Source: Tropicibacter sp. Alg240-R139 | GTDB taxonomy: Bacteria > Pseudomonadota > Alphaproteobacteria > Rhodobacterales > Rhodobacteraceae | Direction: 5' to 3' | Length of the DNA stretch: 64,000 bases | Assembly (NCBI RefSeq): GCF_900537075.1 | Contig: NZ_UNRA01000002.1 | Span: 731,249-795,248, forward strand | Shown here: positions 18,018 to 28,370 of the stretch, piece by piece | How the letters are laid out: each line of letters opens with the position of its first letter | How positions within the stretch are numbered: position 1 is the stretch's first letter | The notes under the pieces: model-generated | Database searches by the model: none | Seen by the model: the letters and a program-made list of their open reading frames with translations, nothing else | Told to the model about the DNA's origin: nothing | Position numbers and translations under genes: made by a program

Positions 18018-18656
18018 TCATAACATTCGGGCCAAAACTTCAAACAGGGGGCGAAGGCCGCTCAACGTTTCGGTAATCGCTGTGGTTGGGGACGAGAGCT
18101 GGCTTTCCTGCAGGTCATTCCATAGGGTCAGAGATTTCCGTCGCAGCAGCTCGCCCCGCGGGTGCTCTTTGTCAAACGGGGCCGGAACGCGCTTGAGTTC
18201 AGGCTCTGAGAGGCGGAAATCCTTAGAAGTTGAGTCGTCGATGACCTCAACCAACTCAGATCCCAAAGGCCCGTCAACGCTTGAACGCCAGCTGGTCAGG
18301 GCCGTTTTGTCGAACCCCATAATCCCACCGCCGACGCTGACATAGTCAAACCCAATCCCAAAAAACAGCGCAGGCCGGGTGCCACTTCCAGGCATCAACC
18401 ACAGCATGTGCAAGTGTGTGTTGTACGGTGTCTTATCTTTGGAAAACCGCACGTCCCGCTGCGGCCGGAATAGTTTTGTGGTGACACCATCGCCAATCTG
18501 CGTGGCTATTTGGTTCAGCAGATGTAGGGCGGGGGTTTTAAGTTGGGCCTCGTACCGGATCTTGTTGTCGTTAAACCACTCGCGATTGTTGTTCCGCGAT
18601 AGTTCGGACAAAAACACGCGGGCCTCGGGGACAAGTTGAGAAAACGGATCAGGCAT
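18018..18656 (-). CDS. DUF2461 domain-containing protein (TIGR02453)
   Basis: A 212-residue protein of unknown function. The family marks are clear: FLSELSRNNNREWFNDNKIRYE near the start, RFSKDKTPYNTHLHM in the middle, and GGGIMGFD. No enzyme activity is established for the family as far as I know. The ATG at 18656 is six bases after AGGAGG. It is convergent with ppk2, with 39 bases between them. Confidence 0.88.
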   Translation of the reverse strand: MPDPFSQLVPEARVFLSELSRNNNREWFNDNKIRYEAQLKTPALHLLNQIATQIGDGVTTKLFRPQRDVRFSKDKTPYNTHLHMLWLMPGSGTRPALFFGIGFDYVSVGGGIMGFDKTALTSWRSSVDGPLGSELVEVIDDSTSKDFRLSEPELKRVPAPFDKEHPRGELLRRKSLTLWNDLQESQLSSPTTAITETLSGLRPLFEVLARML

Positions 18657-18770
18657 AAGCAACCTCCTGCTTTCGCGAACAAGGTATCACATCGATATTT
18701 TGACGGAAGGTGCAGTCTGCCTCTTGCGTGTGCAATTCCCGATCCTTAAGCCTATCTGGTGAGCAAAGTA

Positions 18771-20114
18771 ATGACATATGGCGGGCATGCCCGCGCGATC
18801 GCGATCCTGGGCCTGCCACTTATTGGCGGGCATTTGGCGCAGTTTGCGATTGGCCTGACAGACACAGTAATGCTGGGCTGGTACGGGGTAGAGGAACTGG
18901 CAGCCGTCACATTGGCGGGCAGCTATTTCTTTATCCTGTTTATGGTTGGCGGCGGATTGGCGATGGCAATCATGCCGTTGGTTGCGGCCTCGGATGCGCA
19001 AGGCGATGACACCTCGATCCGCCGTGTGACCCGAATGGGGCTGTGGCAGACGGCGATGTTCGGCGTTCTGGCAATGGGGATGTTGTGGTGGTCAGAGCCG
19101 ATCCTGCTGTTGCTGGGGCAAAAACCGGAAGTGGCGGCGCTGGCGGCAGAGTATCTTAGGATCGCGGGTTGGGGCATCTTCCCGGCTCTGTGGGTCATGG
19201 TGCTCAAATCCTATCTGGCCGGATTGGAGCGCACGCAGATTGTTCTGTGGATCACGGTTTTGGCGGCTATTGTGAATGCCATCGGGAATTATGCGCTGAT
19301 CTTCGGCAATTTGGGCGCACCAGAGCTGGGGATCGCCGGTGCAGGTATCGCTTCGGTCGTGACACAGTTGGTGTCACTTTTGGCCGTTATCATCTATGCG
19401 CTCAAAGTATTGCCGGACCACGTACTGTTCCAACGTTTTTGGCGTCCTGATTGGGAAATGTTCAGCAGGGTATTCAAGATCGGCGTACCCATTGGCCTAA
19501 CCAATCTGAGCGAAGTATCGATGTTTGGCGCCTCTGCGATGATGATGGGCTGGCTGGGCACCGTACCGCTTGCGGCTCACGGGATCGCAGTGCAGCTCGC
19601 CTCGGCCACGTTCATGGTGCATCTGGGACTCAGCAGTGCGGCGACGATCCGGGCGGGCAACGCGTTCGGGCGTCAGGACAGGCCCCACATGGCACGCGGT
19701 GCCGTAGTGGTGACGGTTCTGTCGTTGGCTGTGTCGGCATGCTCGGTCGTCGTCTTTGTGACCTGCGCTGAACCTTTGATCTTGCTGTTTCTTGAAAACG
19801 ACGAACCCAACCTGATTCAGATCCTGACCATCGGCACCGGTCTGTTGGGGATGGCGGCCCTGTTCCAGCTGGTGGATGGGGTGCAGGCCATCGCACTTGG
19901 CGTGTTACGCGGTGTCCAAGACACCGCCGTACCGATGGTGATGGCCGCGCTCAGCTATTGGGTGGTGGGAATCCCTGCGTCTTACGTTTTTGGCTTTGCG
20001 CTGGGACTGGAAGGGATCGGCGTCTGGCTGGGTCTTGTTCTGGGGCTTGCTTGTGCGGCGGTTCTGCTCATGGCGCGGTTTTGGGGGCGGGCAATCAAGC
20101 AGGTCGGCGTCTGA
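18771..20114 (+). CDS. MATE family efflux transporter
   Basis: A 447-residue inner membrane antiporter of the NorM type that exports cationic drugs and dyes with sodium or proton influx. Twelve hydrophobic segments can be followed along the chain. Family features include GLPLIGGHLAQFAIGLTDTVMLG at the start and the second-half repeat IGVPIGLTNLSEVS. GGTGAG lies eight bases before the ATG at 18771; a GTG at 18759 is a weaker alternative. No regulator is adjacent, and the gene ends three bases before a convergent VOC gene. Confidence 0.92.
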   Translation: MTYGGHARAIAILGLPLIGGHLAQFAIGLTDTVMLGWYGVEELAAVTLAGSYFFILFMVGGGLAMAIMPLVAASDAQGDDTSIRRVTRMGLWQTAMFGVLAMGMLWWSEPILLLLGQKPEVAALAAEYLRIAGWGIFPALWVMVLKSYLAGLERTQIVLWITVLAAIVNAIGNYALIFGNLGAPELGIAGAGIASVVTQLVSLLAVIIYALKVLPDHVLFQRFWRPDWEMFSRVFKIGVPIGLTNLSEVSMFGASAMMMGWLGTVPLAAHGIAVQLASATFMVHLGLSSAATIRAGNAFGRQDRPHMARGAVVVTVLSLAVSACSVVVFVTCAEPLILLFLENDEPNLIQILTIGTGLLGMAALFQLVDGVQAIALGVLRGVQDTAVPMVMAALSYWVVGIPASYVFGFALGLEGIGVWLGLVLGLACAAVLLMARFWGRAIKQVGV

Positions 20115-20116
20115 AT

Positions 20117-20533
20117 TCAGGCCACCTCTTGGTGAACCTCAATCACGTTTCCTTCTGGGTCCATGAAAAACACCTGATGCCATTCCTTGGCAAAGGTTGT
20201 CCCATAATCGGAATAGGGGATGCCGTTTTCCTCTAACTTGCGCAGGAAGGCAGGCAAATCGTCAGTGCGAAATGCGATGTGGCCGCGTTCCACGGGGTTG
20301 ATCACCTGACCGTTCTTGAACGCCACATCAAAGGCCCGCTCAGCCAAGTGCATCTGCATTCCCCCGTCAGTGGCAAATCGGATCTTGCCATCAAAGCCGT
20401 GATCCTTGGTCGCCTCGGTCCGGGGAAAACTGTCCTGGGGGATGTTATCCAACCCCAATACGTTGGTGTAGAAGTCGTGCAATCGGTCGACGTCATCGGA
20501 CACGAAATTGATGTGGTGAAATTCCAGTTTCAT
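20117..20533 (-). CDS. VOC family protein
   Basis: A 138-residue vicinal-oxygen-chelate protein with the start HHINFVSDDVDRLHDFYTNVLGL, a central GGMQMHLAE and the end HQVFFMDPEGNVIEVHQ. His6 or 7, a central His in MQMHLAE, a third His in RGHIAF and the last Glu could form a metal site. Activity is unknown. The ATG at 20533 was chosen because the fold begins there. It is the last gene of a minus-strand group following aatA and a small unknown gene. Confidence 0.82.
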   Translation of the reverse strand: MKLEFHHINFVSDDVDRLHDFYTNVLGLDNIPQDSFPRTEATKDHGFDGKIRFATDGGMQMHLAERAFDVAFKNGQVINPVERGHIAFRTDDLPAFLRKLEENGIPYSDYGTTFAKEWHQVFFMDPEGNVIEVHQEVA

Positions 20534-20555
20534 CGCGGCGCACCTTGATCTGACG

Positions 20556-20957
20556 TTATTTCTTGAGCAGGCGGTCCGCCTTTTTGCGCACCAAAACAGA
20601 CCGTAGATCGTGCATCGCCAGCAGCAGATCATCGGTCACATCTTCCAGCTGTTTGTCACTGGCCTTTGAATGTGACCAATGGGTTACCTGGTTCAGGTAA
20701 TCCACTGCGCGAAAAATGTCGTCGATATCACGCTCGGCCAAAAGCGCGATACGATGTTCCATCCAATGCTTGATCTCACGCATGTCCGCCTTGGTCAGCT
20801 TGCGCCCACCATGCGGTTTGATCTCGCCGTTGCGAATGTTGACGACAGCGATCTGTTCCATCTCGATCCGGCGTTGCCGGTTTTCGGTATCCACGCGAAA
20901 GACAAAGGCGCCGTTGTCGCGGACGCGAAAGTAATACTCGGGCAACTCGGGGGCCAT
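20556..20957 (-). CDS. Conserved hypothetical protein
   Basis: A 133-residue soluble protein that I cannot name. Its N-terminal third looks like a small beta-sheet (YYFRVRDNGAFVFRVD, then EMEQIAVVNIRNGEIKPHG), and the rest is helical and charged, ending in a Lys-rich tail. It is 28 bases downstream of the aminotransferase gene in the same direction and is probably co-transcribed with it and the VOC gene. Confidence 0.65.
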   Translation of the reverse strand: MAPELPEYYFRVRDNGAFVFRVDTENRQRRIEMEQIAVVNIRNGEIKPHGGRKLTKADMREIKHWMEHRIALLAERDIDDIFRAVDYLNQVTHWSHSKASDKQLEDVTDDLLLAMHDLRSVLVRKKADRLLKK

Positions 20958-20985
20958 GCCTGTTCCTTAGATCAAGTCCAACGTC

Positions 20986-22212
<1,227 letters not shown>

Positions 22213-22282
22213 TCAAACCTGTCATAGGGTGCGCCCGAATGACGATCAAGTGATATAGAGATAGAGCGGCAGGAGAGCCCAG

Positions 22283-22672
22283 ATGAGCACTGACAGCGAT
22301 TGGTTCGGACCGGAATCGGCAACCTTTGGAGACCGCGTTGCAGGCGCTCGCGAGGCCGCAGGCATGACGCAGGCGCAGCTTGCCCGCCGCCTGGGCGTCA
22401 AAAAGGCGACTGTGACAGGGTGGGAACAGGATCTGTCTGAACCGCGCGCCAACAAGCTGTCGATGATGGCGGGCCTGTTGAACGTCTCAATCATGTGGCT
22501 TTTGACCGGCGAAGGCGAGGGGATGGAAGAACCCGCCGGAGAGGTCACGCCTATCGAGGGACTGTCTGATGTGGTGATGGAGCTGCGCGCGATCCGGGCC
22601 GAGATGCGGGCCAATGCCGAACGCGCGGCGCGTCTGGAAAAACGCCTGCGCCAAATGCTGGGGCAACCCTGA
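22283..22672 (+). CDS. XRE family helix-turn-helix regulator
   Basis: A 129-residue regulator. The HTH domain spans about residues 15-72 (GDRVAGAREAAGMTQAQLARRLGV, then TVTGWEQDLSEP). The C-terminal 40 residues form a helix with a heptad-like pattern, probably a dimerization coiled coil. AGGAGAG precedes the ATG. The stop overlaps the next start (TGATG), so it is translationally coupled to sdhE, which is a recurring pairing in related bacteria as I recall. Confidence 0.85.
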   Translation: MSTDSDWFGPESATFGDRVAGAREAAGMTQAQLARRLGVKKATVTGWEQDLSEPRANKLSMMAGLLNVSIMWLLTGEGEGMEEPAGEVTPIEGLSDVVMELRAIRAEMRANAERAARLEKRLRQMLGQP

Positions 22673-22929
22673 TGGCTGAGCTGTTGGAGCACCGTCTCAA
22701 ACGGCTGAAAATGCGGTCGATGCGCCGGGGCATCAAAGAGATGGACATCATTCTGACGGCCTATGCGGACCGGAACCTGCACAAAATGAATGCTGCAGGT
22801 CTGGATGTATACGAGGCGATGCTGCACGAAAACGATCAGGACCTTTACCAATGGGTCACGGGCCAGGTCGACGCGCCGGCACCTTATGGCGCCTTGATCG
22901 CGGACATCGCGCAAACGTTTCAAAAATAA
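22672..22929 (+). CDS. sdhE: Succinate dehydrogenase assembly factor SdhE
   Basis: An 85-residue member of the SdhE/Sdh5 (DUF339) family, which helps attach FAD covalently to the succinate dehydrogenase flavoprotein. The signature R-G-I-K-E at residues 19-23 is intact within MRRGIKEMDIIL, and the DLYQWVTG segment is typical. The start overlaps the stop of the XRE gene by one base. The sdh operon is not in this window. Confidence 0.92.
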   Translation: MAELLEHRLKRLKMRSMRRGIKEMDIILTAYADRNLHKMNAAGLDVYEAMLHENDQDLYQWVTGQVDAPAPYGALIADIAQTFQK

Positions 22930-23004
22930 CACAGTTTTCTGCTTAACTGATTATTCGGCTTTATCGCTCATTTTCTGATGAAGAAAAGCGAGTCGGAGAG
23001 ACGG

Positions 23005-23502
23005 ATGAGTATGGAAATGCAAGTTACCCCGACCGGCACCAAAGGGTTCATGACCAGCTATCTTGAAACGCTGGCCCTGGTCGAACGTCTGCACCGTCTG
23101 CTGCTGGACGTCATCAAGGATGAATTCGAACGTGTCGGAGTGTTGGAAATCAATGCGGTCCAGGCCCTGTTGCTGTTCAATATCGGCGACAACGAGGTGA
23201 CGGCGGGCGAATTGAAAAGTCGCGGCTACTATCAGGGCAGCAATGTCAGCTACAATCTGAAGAAACTGGTCGAAATGGGTTATATGCACCATCAACGGTG
23301 CGAGATAGATCGCCGCTCGGTTCGGGTTCGCCTGACGACCAAGGGGCGGGATGTGCGTGACGTTGTGACAGACTTGTTCCTGCGCCATGCCGAAGGGTTG
23401 GAAGAGCGCGCGGTGATTGATGCGTCAGGTATCGAGGACATCACCCGGTCGCTGAAACGCGTCGAACGTTATTGGACCGACCAGATCCGCTATATCTATT
23501 GA
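23005..23502 (+). CDS. MarR family winged-helix regulator (LdtR-like)
   Basis: A 165-residue regulator with a winged helix at about residues 45-115 (NAVQALLLFNIGDNEVTAGELKSRG, then NVSYNLKKLVEMGYMHHQ and the wing RRSVRVRLTTKG). The features resemble LdtR of rhizobia, which controls an L,D-transpeptidase and stress genes. The ATG at 23005 follows GGAGAGACG; the upstream ATG at 22978 has no ribosome site. Its 3' end overlaps the convergent DUF1194 gene by seven bases. Confidence 0.85.
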   Translation: MSMEMQVTPTGTKGFMTSYLETLALVERLHRLLLDVIKDEFERVGVLEINAVQALLLFNIGDNEVTAGELKSRGYYQGSNVSYNLKKLVEMGYMHHQRCEIDRRSVRVRLTTKGRDVRDVVTDLFLRHAEGLEERAVIDASGIEDITRSLKRVERYWTDQIRYIY

Positions 23503-24251
23503 TCTGGCTTGCCATGGTTTGTCGGGATTTGGGACAGCACGACAGCAGCGAGTTCCCGTAACAGCTTGCGTGTCATCGCGTCCTGAAAATCCTCGAACCC
23601 CAATGCGGTTTCGACAAAGGCGTCGGGACCGTGGATCACTCGGGCTTGGAAATAGGCGACCAATTCCCCAATCTGGGCTAGGCGCGTATCAGTGGCATCC
23701 TGACTGTCTGCGCCAATGACAAGTCCGTTGATGGTGATCCCGGTGCTCTCAAGGCCGGATTTGATGACATGCGGGGCAGGGCCCATGTTGTGAAGCCCAT
23801 CCCCGGACAAATCCAGAGTGTGCTTCCAACATTCCGGCACTTGGTTCAGTAGAGTAGTCCCAAACTGCATGGCAGAGCCTACGGCTGTTCCGGGCGGAGC
23901 AGGGGCGCGCCGGGTTGTGGCCAGTGTTTGCGATATCCGTGTCAGCGTTTCGAGAGAGTCGACGGGTGTCCAGTTCAGCAGAACCCGCTGAAACTCGGGT
24001 GCGCTCCATTCGAAGACCATCAATCGGACGGGCAGCTCTGGCGTGTTCAAAAGGGCGCGTTTGACCTCTGGGTCTTGCAATGCGCCTGCAAGCCCGTCGA
24101 GCTGAAGGCGGTATTCGTGACTGTTCACCGAGCCTGAAACATCCAGTCCAAGTGCTAGGGCTTGTCGACAAGGCGCCGCCTCGCCAGCCCCTGCTATGAC
24201 GTTGCAGGACAACGCCACAAGCAGAGGGGCGAGGCGCAAAAGCTTGATCAC
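23496..24251 (-). CDS. DUF1194 (VWA-like) exported protein
   Basis: A 251-residue protein with a signal peptide (about residues 1-26) and a von Willebrand A-like domain. The metal-ion-dependent adhesion motif DVSGS is at 37-41, with a second acidic motif in LDLSGDGLHN. Function of the family is unknown. A GTG at 24251 is the likely start because AGGG lies five bases upstream and it overlaps the gloA stop as GTGA, indicating coupling. Confidence 0.8.
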   Translation of the reverse strand: MIKLLRLAPLLVALSCNVIAGAGEAAPCRQALALGLDVSGSVNSHEYRLQLDGLAGALQDPEVKRALLNTPELPVRLMVFEWSAPEFQRVLLNWTPVDSLETLTRISQTLATTRRAPAPPGTAVGSAMQFGTTLLNQVPECWKHTLDLSGDGLHNMGPAPHVIKSGLESTGITINGLVIGADSQDATDTRLAQIGELVAYFQARVIHGPDAFVETALGFEDFQDAMTRKLLRELAAVVLSQIPTNHGKPDQ

Positions 24252-24676
24252 CAGTGCCCTGTGCTGTCCATGCTGACCCAAGGCTCGGCCGGGGCCAGAG
24301 CTTCGCCGTTTTGCAGCAGCTCGATCGAGATGTTATCGGGCGAGCGTACAAACGCCATGCGGCCATCACGGGGCGGGCGGTTGATGCTGACACCGTTGTC
24401 CTGCAGCATCTGGCACATCTCATAGATGTCATCGACACCATAAGCCAAGTGGCCAAAATGGCGGCTGTCAGCGGGCAGTTCGTCGTCGCCATCCCAGTTG
24501 TAAGTCAGCTCGAGCGGGGTTTCATCCTGACCAGGGGCAGCGAGGTAGATCAAACTAAACCGGCCCTGTTCGCTTTCATATCGGCGGATTTCGCGCAGTC
24601 CCAGCAATTCGTAAAATGCCATGGATTTTTCCAGGTCTTTCACACGCACCATGACGTGCAGGTATTTCAAGCTCAT
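24248..24676 (-). CDS. gloA: Lactoylglutathione lyase (glyoxalase I)
   Basis: A 142-residue VOC enzyme that isomerizes the hemithioacetal of methylglyoxal and glutathione. The start LKYLHVMVRVKDLEKSMAFYELLGL, the central PLELTYNW and the metal Glu in NISIELLQ are the glyoxalase I pattern with His7, the Glu of LELTYN, the His of FGHLAYGVDD and the Glu of SIELL as probable ligands. It heads a two-gene unit with the DUF1194 gene. Confidence 0.9.
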   Translation of the reverse strand: MSLKYLHVMVRVKDLEKSMAFYELLGLREIRRYESEQGRFSLIYLAAPGQDETPLELTYNWDGDDELPADSRHFGHLAYGVDDIYEMCQMLQDNGVSINRPPRDGRMAFVRSPDNISIELLQNGEALAPAEPWVSMDSTGHW

Positions 24677-24748
24677 GTCTCTCTCCGTTGTCCTTGAGAT
24701 CGACTCTAGCGGGAACTAAGCCAAGCGCCAGTGGCGCAGCGCGTGATT

Positions 24749-26185
24749 TCAGAATTTTGATTCAATTCCCAGCGAGACAGAAAATTCACGAATGTCGAAC
24801 CGGCTGACATTCGAATCCTTCTTACCGGTGCGTACACGCAGCATCGGAGCAAAACCGGCATAATCGTATTTGTCGAAGAACAGGCTGAGGTCGCCATAAA
24901 TCGAGGTGTCCTGCCGCCCGCCCGGAACCGCAAAGATGCTGACCGCGTATTCGGGGTAATCAGAATACCCCAGAACCAGCCCTGCGCTAAGCTTCGCTGG
25001 GCCAATGGCTTGTCCCAGATCATAGGCAACCCGGACCGAAGCCGCGCGATAGGTGCCCGTGAACCATCGGGCGCGTGAATCCCGGTACGCCATAGAGACC
25101 GAGATGCGATTGCCTTGACCGACCGGGCGCAGATATTGCGCGCCAATCCCAACGATGTTGGCGTCGTTGGTCCCGTATCGCTCGGCAAAGCGCGTCTCGA
25201 CCATGGCGTTCAGGCGCAGTTGCGCGCCCCCTGCCATACGCCATGTGCGTTCACCGCCAAGACGGGCAAAGTTGTAGCTGCGCTCGCCGCCAAACCAAGA
25301 GGTGCCAGTAGCCACATCCACGGCCGCCGAACCCAGGTTTTCCGCCGGACCCACGATCATGGCGTGGCGTACCGAGATTTCGCCATAGGTCGACGCAAAT
25401 TGCGATCCGGTGATGTCCGGGGCCAGTGCCTTTGCCTCGGAAGAAAGCGAGACGCGCTGCACGTAAAGGCGCCCGCCAACTGATGTCATGCTGTCAGCCG
25501 ATTGTCGCAGGCGATAGGCCGAGGTCACATCCACAATGCCAAAAACCCCAGACAAGGCTTGCGCCGATCCGCTAAGCTGCCCGACCACGGGCACGCCATC
25601 AATGATCTGCAGGGCAGTGTCAGCGCCGTTGTTGACGTTGTCGGTGGGTTTGATTTCAGCGCGAATGCGAAAGGCCCAAGGGTTGATCCGGCGCAACTGT
25701 TTGTAGTCGGCCGCGATCAGTTCTTTGGCCTTTTCGTTGGGGGCGTGAACGGCTGTGCGCCTAAGCCAGAACTGGGCCATGGTTGGGCGACCGGCCTGCA
25801 ATGACAAACGTGCCGCAAGTTGGGCAGATTGAAACAGTGCTTCTTGTTGTTTTGAATTTCGATAGGCTAGGGTCGCCGCTTGCCGCCCTTCTTCCGGTTC
25901 GTTCATGCGGGCATAGGCAGTAGCCTGCAAGTAGTGCAGAACCGGGTTCTTGGGACTTGCTTGCAAAAGCCCATGGGTCAGCGCGACCGTAACATCAGGT
26001 TGACCGATCCGCAGTGCTTCGATTGCGGCTTGATACGCCTGATCCAACGTCAGTGTATGGGACGTCTCTTCTGCCCGTGCCGAGGTCGGCCCGCCAAGGG
26101 CCAACGCGGCACAGACCAGAGCTGCCCGGATCGAATCCAGGTTCGCCCAGTTACGGCTGCGGCTGGTTGCAGATGGCGTCGGCAT
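24749..26185 (-). CDS. Surface lipoprotein assembly modifier (Slam/DUF560, T11SS outer membrane protein)
   Basis: A 478-residue outer membrane protein of the Slam type. Residues 1-38 form a signal peptide (ending SARA), residues about 40-150 are TPR-like helices (AYQAAIEALRIGQPDVTVALTHGLL, then LHYLQATAYARM), and from about 165 the chain alternates as a beta-barrel and ends in aromatic Phe (SLGIESKF). Slam proteins move lipoproteins or soluble cargo across the outer membrane. The start at 26185 overlaps the upstream lipoprotein gene by 35 bases, so cargo and translocator are made together. Confidence 0.82.
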   Translation of the reverse strand: MPTPSATSRSRNWANLDSIRAALVCAALALGGPTSARAEETSHTLTLDQAYQAAIEALRIGQPDVTVALTHGLLQASPKNPVLHYLQATAYARMNEPEEGRQAATLAYRNSKQQEALFQSAQLAARLSLQAGRPTMAQFWLRRTAVHAPNEKAKELIAADYKQLRRINPWAFRIRAEIKPTDNVNNGADTALQIIDGVPVVGQLSGSAQALSGVFGIVDVTSAYRLRQSADSMTSVGGRLYVQRVSLSSEAKALAPDITGSQFASTYGEISVRHAMIVGPAENLGSAAVDVATGTSWFGGERSYNFARLGGERTWRMAGGAQLRLNAMVETRFAERYGTNDANIVGIGAQYLRPVGQGNRISVSMAYRDSRARWFTGTYRAASVRVAYDLGQAIGPAKLSAGLVLGYSDYPEYAVSIFAVPGGRQDTSIYGDLSLFFDKYDYAGFAPMLRVRTGKKDSNVSRFDIREFSVSLGIESKF

Positions 26186-27059
26186 TTGCGGTTCCACATT
26201 GAGCCAGAACAAAAATACCGTATTCCAGAGCTTGGCCTGAATCGCCGTCAATATGGTTTGACACGTTCAAGGCACCCGCCACGGCAGATGCATCAGTGCC
26301 GCCAAATAAGCCGGCGTAAGTGCCTACGGCTTGATCTGCTCCAAGGCGCACCTCGCCGTCGAATGACCCGTCACTTGTGATTGTACCGGGGAACAGCGAT
26401 AGATCCTCCAGGCTGGCGCCAGTGTCGGGAATGACCCGCTCATACACAATCCCGTTGATGGAATTGTCGGCGAAGTCCGCGTTGATGTAGATCACGCCAG
26501 TGATTTCGGCGATCTGGGTTGGCTGAACCTCTTCTGCTGTGCCATCAGTGACAGCCAAAAGGTCGCCACCGTCACCTTCAGTGTTCAGAATGCCGACATA
26601 CGTACCTGCATAACTTACAAGTCCAGATCCCTCTTGGCTTGCATCCGGGGCGGTGTAGGTCCCATCGCGACCAAAATTCGAGCCCATGATGACCGCGTTG
26701 AATTGTGGGCCACCGCCAACAACTGTCGCATAGACACCATCGCGTTCCTGCGCAAATGCGGTAAAATGGCGATCGAGCGAGCTGTCTTGCGTGGTATAGG
26801 CCTCGTATCCGGGCACATCCAGGCCAGCATTACGGGTGTAAACCGCGTCGAACGGGGTGTTGTCCAACGAACTGCCGGTCACCGTCAGAGTCTGGTTCGA
26901 TTTGTTGTATTCAACACTGGTGACGTCGCCCGCGATCGCTTCGGGAACTGTTGGGGTAGGTTCAACGGGGTTCTCAGGTGAACCCGAATTGCTGAATGTA
27001 TCGCCACCACACGCCGACACCGTGGCCGCCGCCACGATACCAAGCCAAAACCGCTTCAT
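26151..27059 (-). CDS. Lipoprotein, predicted cargo of the Slam-like translocator
   Basis: A 302-residue lipoprotein with lipobox VSAC ending at Cys17, followed by a Gly/Ser/Pro/Thr-rich linker. The body is a run of short beta-strands, and near the C-terminus AGLFGGTDASAVAGAL (about 249-264) matches the style of the TbpB-type eight-stranded barrel found in T11SS cargo. Two late cysteines (AQCGTANADAIC) could form a disulfide. A GAGGTTGAGG site precedes the ATG at 27059. Cargo role is inferred from the barrel motif and the overlapping Slam gene. A bound ligand cannot be predicted. Confidence 0.75.
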   Translation of the reverse strand: MKRFWLGIVAAATVSACGGDTFSNSGSPENPVEPTPTVPEAIAGDVTSVEYNKSNQTLTVTGSSLDNTPFDAVYTRNAGLDVPGYEAYTTQDSSLDRHFTAFAQERDGVYATVVGGGPQFNAVIMGSNFGRDGTYTAPDASQEGSGLVSYAGTYVGILNTEGDGGDLLAVTDGTAEEVQPTQIAEITGVIYINADFADNSINGIVYERVIPDTGASLEDLSLFPGTITSDGSFDGEVRLGADQAVGTYAGLFGGTDASAVAGALNVSNHIDGDSGQALEYGIFVLAQCGTANADAICNQPQP

Positions 27060-27251
27060 CTGCCTCAACCTCGTTTTTTTTATAGGTTTTTCAGCAACGT
27101 CAGTCTTTTGGATTGAGAAGTCAATCTTTCTGCGCCTGTTGATTGTAAAGCGTGACCTATGTGTGACCTTGATATTGCGGTTCACGCCGCATGCGCGTCC
27201 ATATATAGATTGTACAAACAGATTCTCTGAGACCACCAAGGAGTCCCCCTC

Positions 27252-28163
27252 ATGCCTCTGTCGCCCGAGCAACTTGCCGAAATCGAAGAGCAGCGCACTC
27301 AATCTCAGACCACTTTACGAGCCGTTGCACCGGGTATCGAGGCGCATCTTTACACGGCCAAACCAGTTCTGGATCACGGGTTTGTTCGGGTTATCGACTA
27401 CATGGGCGACGATGCTGCGATCTGTCAGGCGGCGCGCGTGTCTTATGGTAAAGGCACTAAATCTGTTCAGAACGACGAGGGGCTGATCCGCTATTTGATG
27501 CGCCACTGGCATTCGACCCCGTTTGAGATGTGCGAACTAAAGCTGCATGTCAAACTACCGGTTTTTGTGGCGCGTCAGTGGATTCGCCACCGTACCGCCA
27601 ACGTCAACGAATACTCGGCTCGTTATTCGATCCTGGATCGTGAGTTTTACATTCCCGCCCCCGATCAGATGGCCGCGCAGTCGGTGATCAACAATCAGGG
27701 TCGCGGTGAGGCACTGCAAGGGGAAGAGGCCGCGCGGGTTCTTGAGATCCTTAAAGGCGATGCAACTCGGACTTATGATCACTACGAAGAGATGATCAGT
27801 CAGGAAGGTCAGCAAGGTCTGGCGCGTGAGCTGGCGCGGATGAACCTGCCCGCCAACATTTATACCCAATGGTACTGGAAGGTGGATTTGCACAATCTGT
27901 TCCACTTCCTGCGGTTACGCGCGGATTCTCATGCTCAATACGAAATTCGCGTTTATGCCGAGGCGATCTGTGACATCGTCGCGGATTGGGTGCCGGCGGC
28001 CTACAAGGCGTTCGAGGATTATCGCCTGGGCTCGGTCAGCATGTCCGCTCAGATGGTGGACTGCATGCGCCGGATGCTGAAAGGCGAGCACGTGGACCAA
28101 GACAATTCGGGTATGTCGGTTCGTGAATGGCGCGAATTCGAGGACGTCATCAAGGCCGACTGA
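27252..28163 (+). CDS. thyX: Flavin-dependent thymidylate synthase
   Basis: A 303-residue enzyme that makes dTMP from dUMP with methylenetetrahydrofolate, NADPH and FAD. The ThyX motif is at residues 112-124 (RHR followed by NEYSAR), and the C-terminal helical part with [10 protein letters not shown] is typical. AAGGAG lies eight bases before the ATG. It is divergent from the lipoprotein gene and followed by a structured intergenic region. Confidence 0.96.
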   Translation: MPLSPEQLAEIEEQRTQSQTTLRAVAPGIEAHLYTAKPVLDHGFVRVIDYMGDDAAICQAARVSYGKGTKSVQNDEGLIRYLMRHWHSTPFEMCELKLHVKLPVFVARQWIRHRTANVNEYSARYSILDREFYIPAPDQMAAQSVINNQGRGEALQGEEAARVLEILKGDATRTYDHYEEMISQEGQQGLARELARMNLPANIYTQWYWKVDLHNLFHFLRLRADSHAQYEIRVYAEAICDIVADWVPAAYKAFEDYRLGSVSMSAQMVDCMRRMLKGEHVDQDNSGMSVREWREFEDVIKAD

Positions 28164-28225
28164 AAGCAGGCATCAAGACACACGAAGGAAACCGATCCCG
28201 TAAGCACCTCGGGGTCGAGCAGGGG

Positions 28226-28315
28226 TGAGGTTTAGGTTTTAGGTGACTGCTCACAAGTATTACGTTGAAAAAGCAACGTGGTTCTCGAGCAGTCTACCGG
28301 CAGCCGTACACCTCA
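28226..28315. ncRNA. Candidate structured RNA between thyX and csp
   Basis: Three nested stems are visible: TGAGGT (28226) with ACCTCA (28310); GGTGACTGCTC (28242) with GAGCAGTC-T-ACC (28287-28298); and ACGTTG (28262) with CAACGT (28274) around AAAAAG. All are within the 207-base gap between convergent genes. The strand, promoter and expression are not known. It could be a small RNA or part of the 3' region of either gene. Confidence 0.4.
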
Positions 28316-28328
28316 GTTCCTGGTAAAT

Positions 28329-28357
28329 GCGCCTCCCCGTAAAGTTCGGGAAGGCGC
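28329..28357 (-). terminator. Terminator-like hairpin after the cold shock gene
   Basis: GCGCCTCCCCG (28329-28339) pairs with CGGGAAGGCGC (28347-28357), one mismatch in eleven. It lies 13 bases past the stop of the minus-strand csp gene. There is no long T run, so strength is uncertain. Confidence 0.6.
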
Positions 28358-28370
28358 GTCTTGTGAAATC

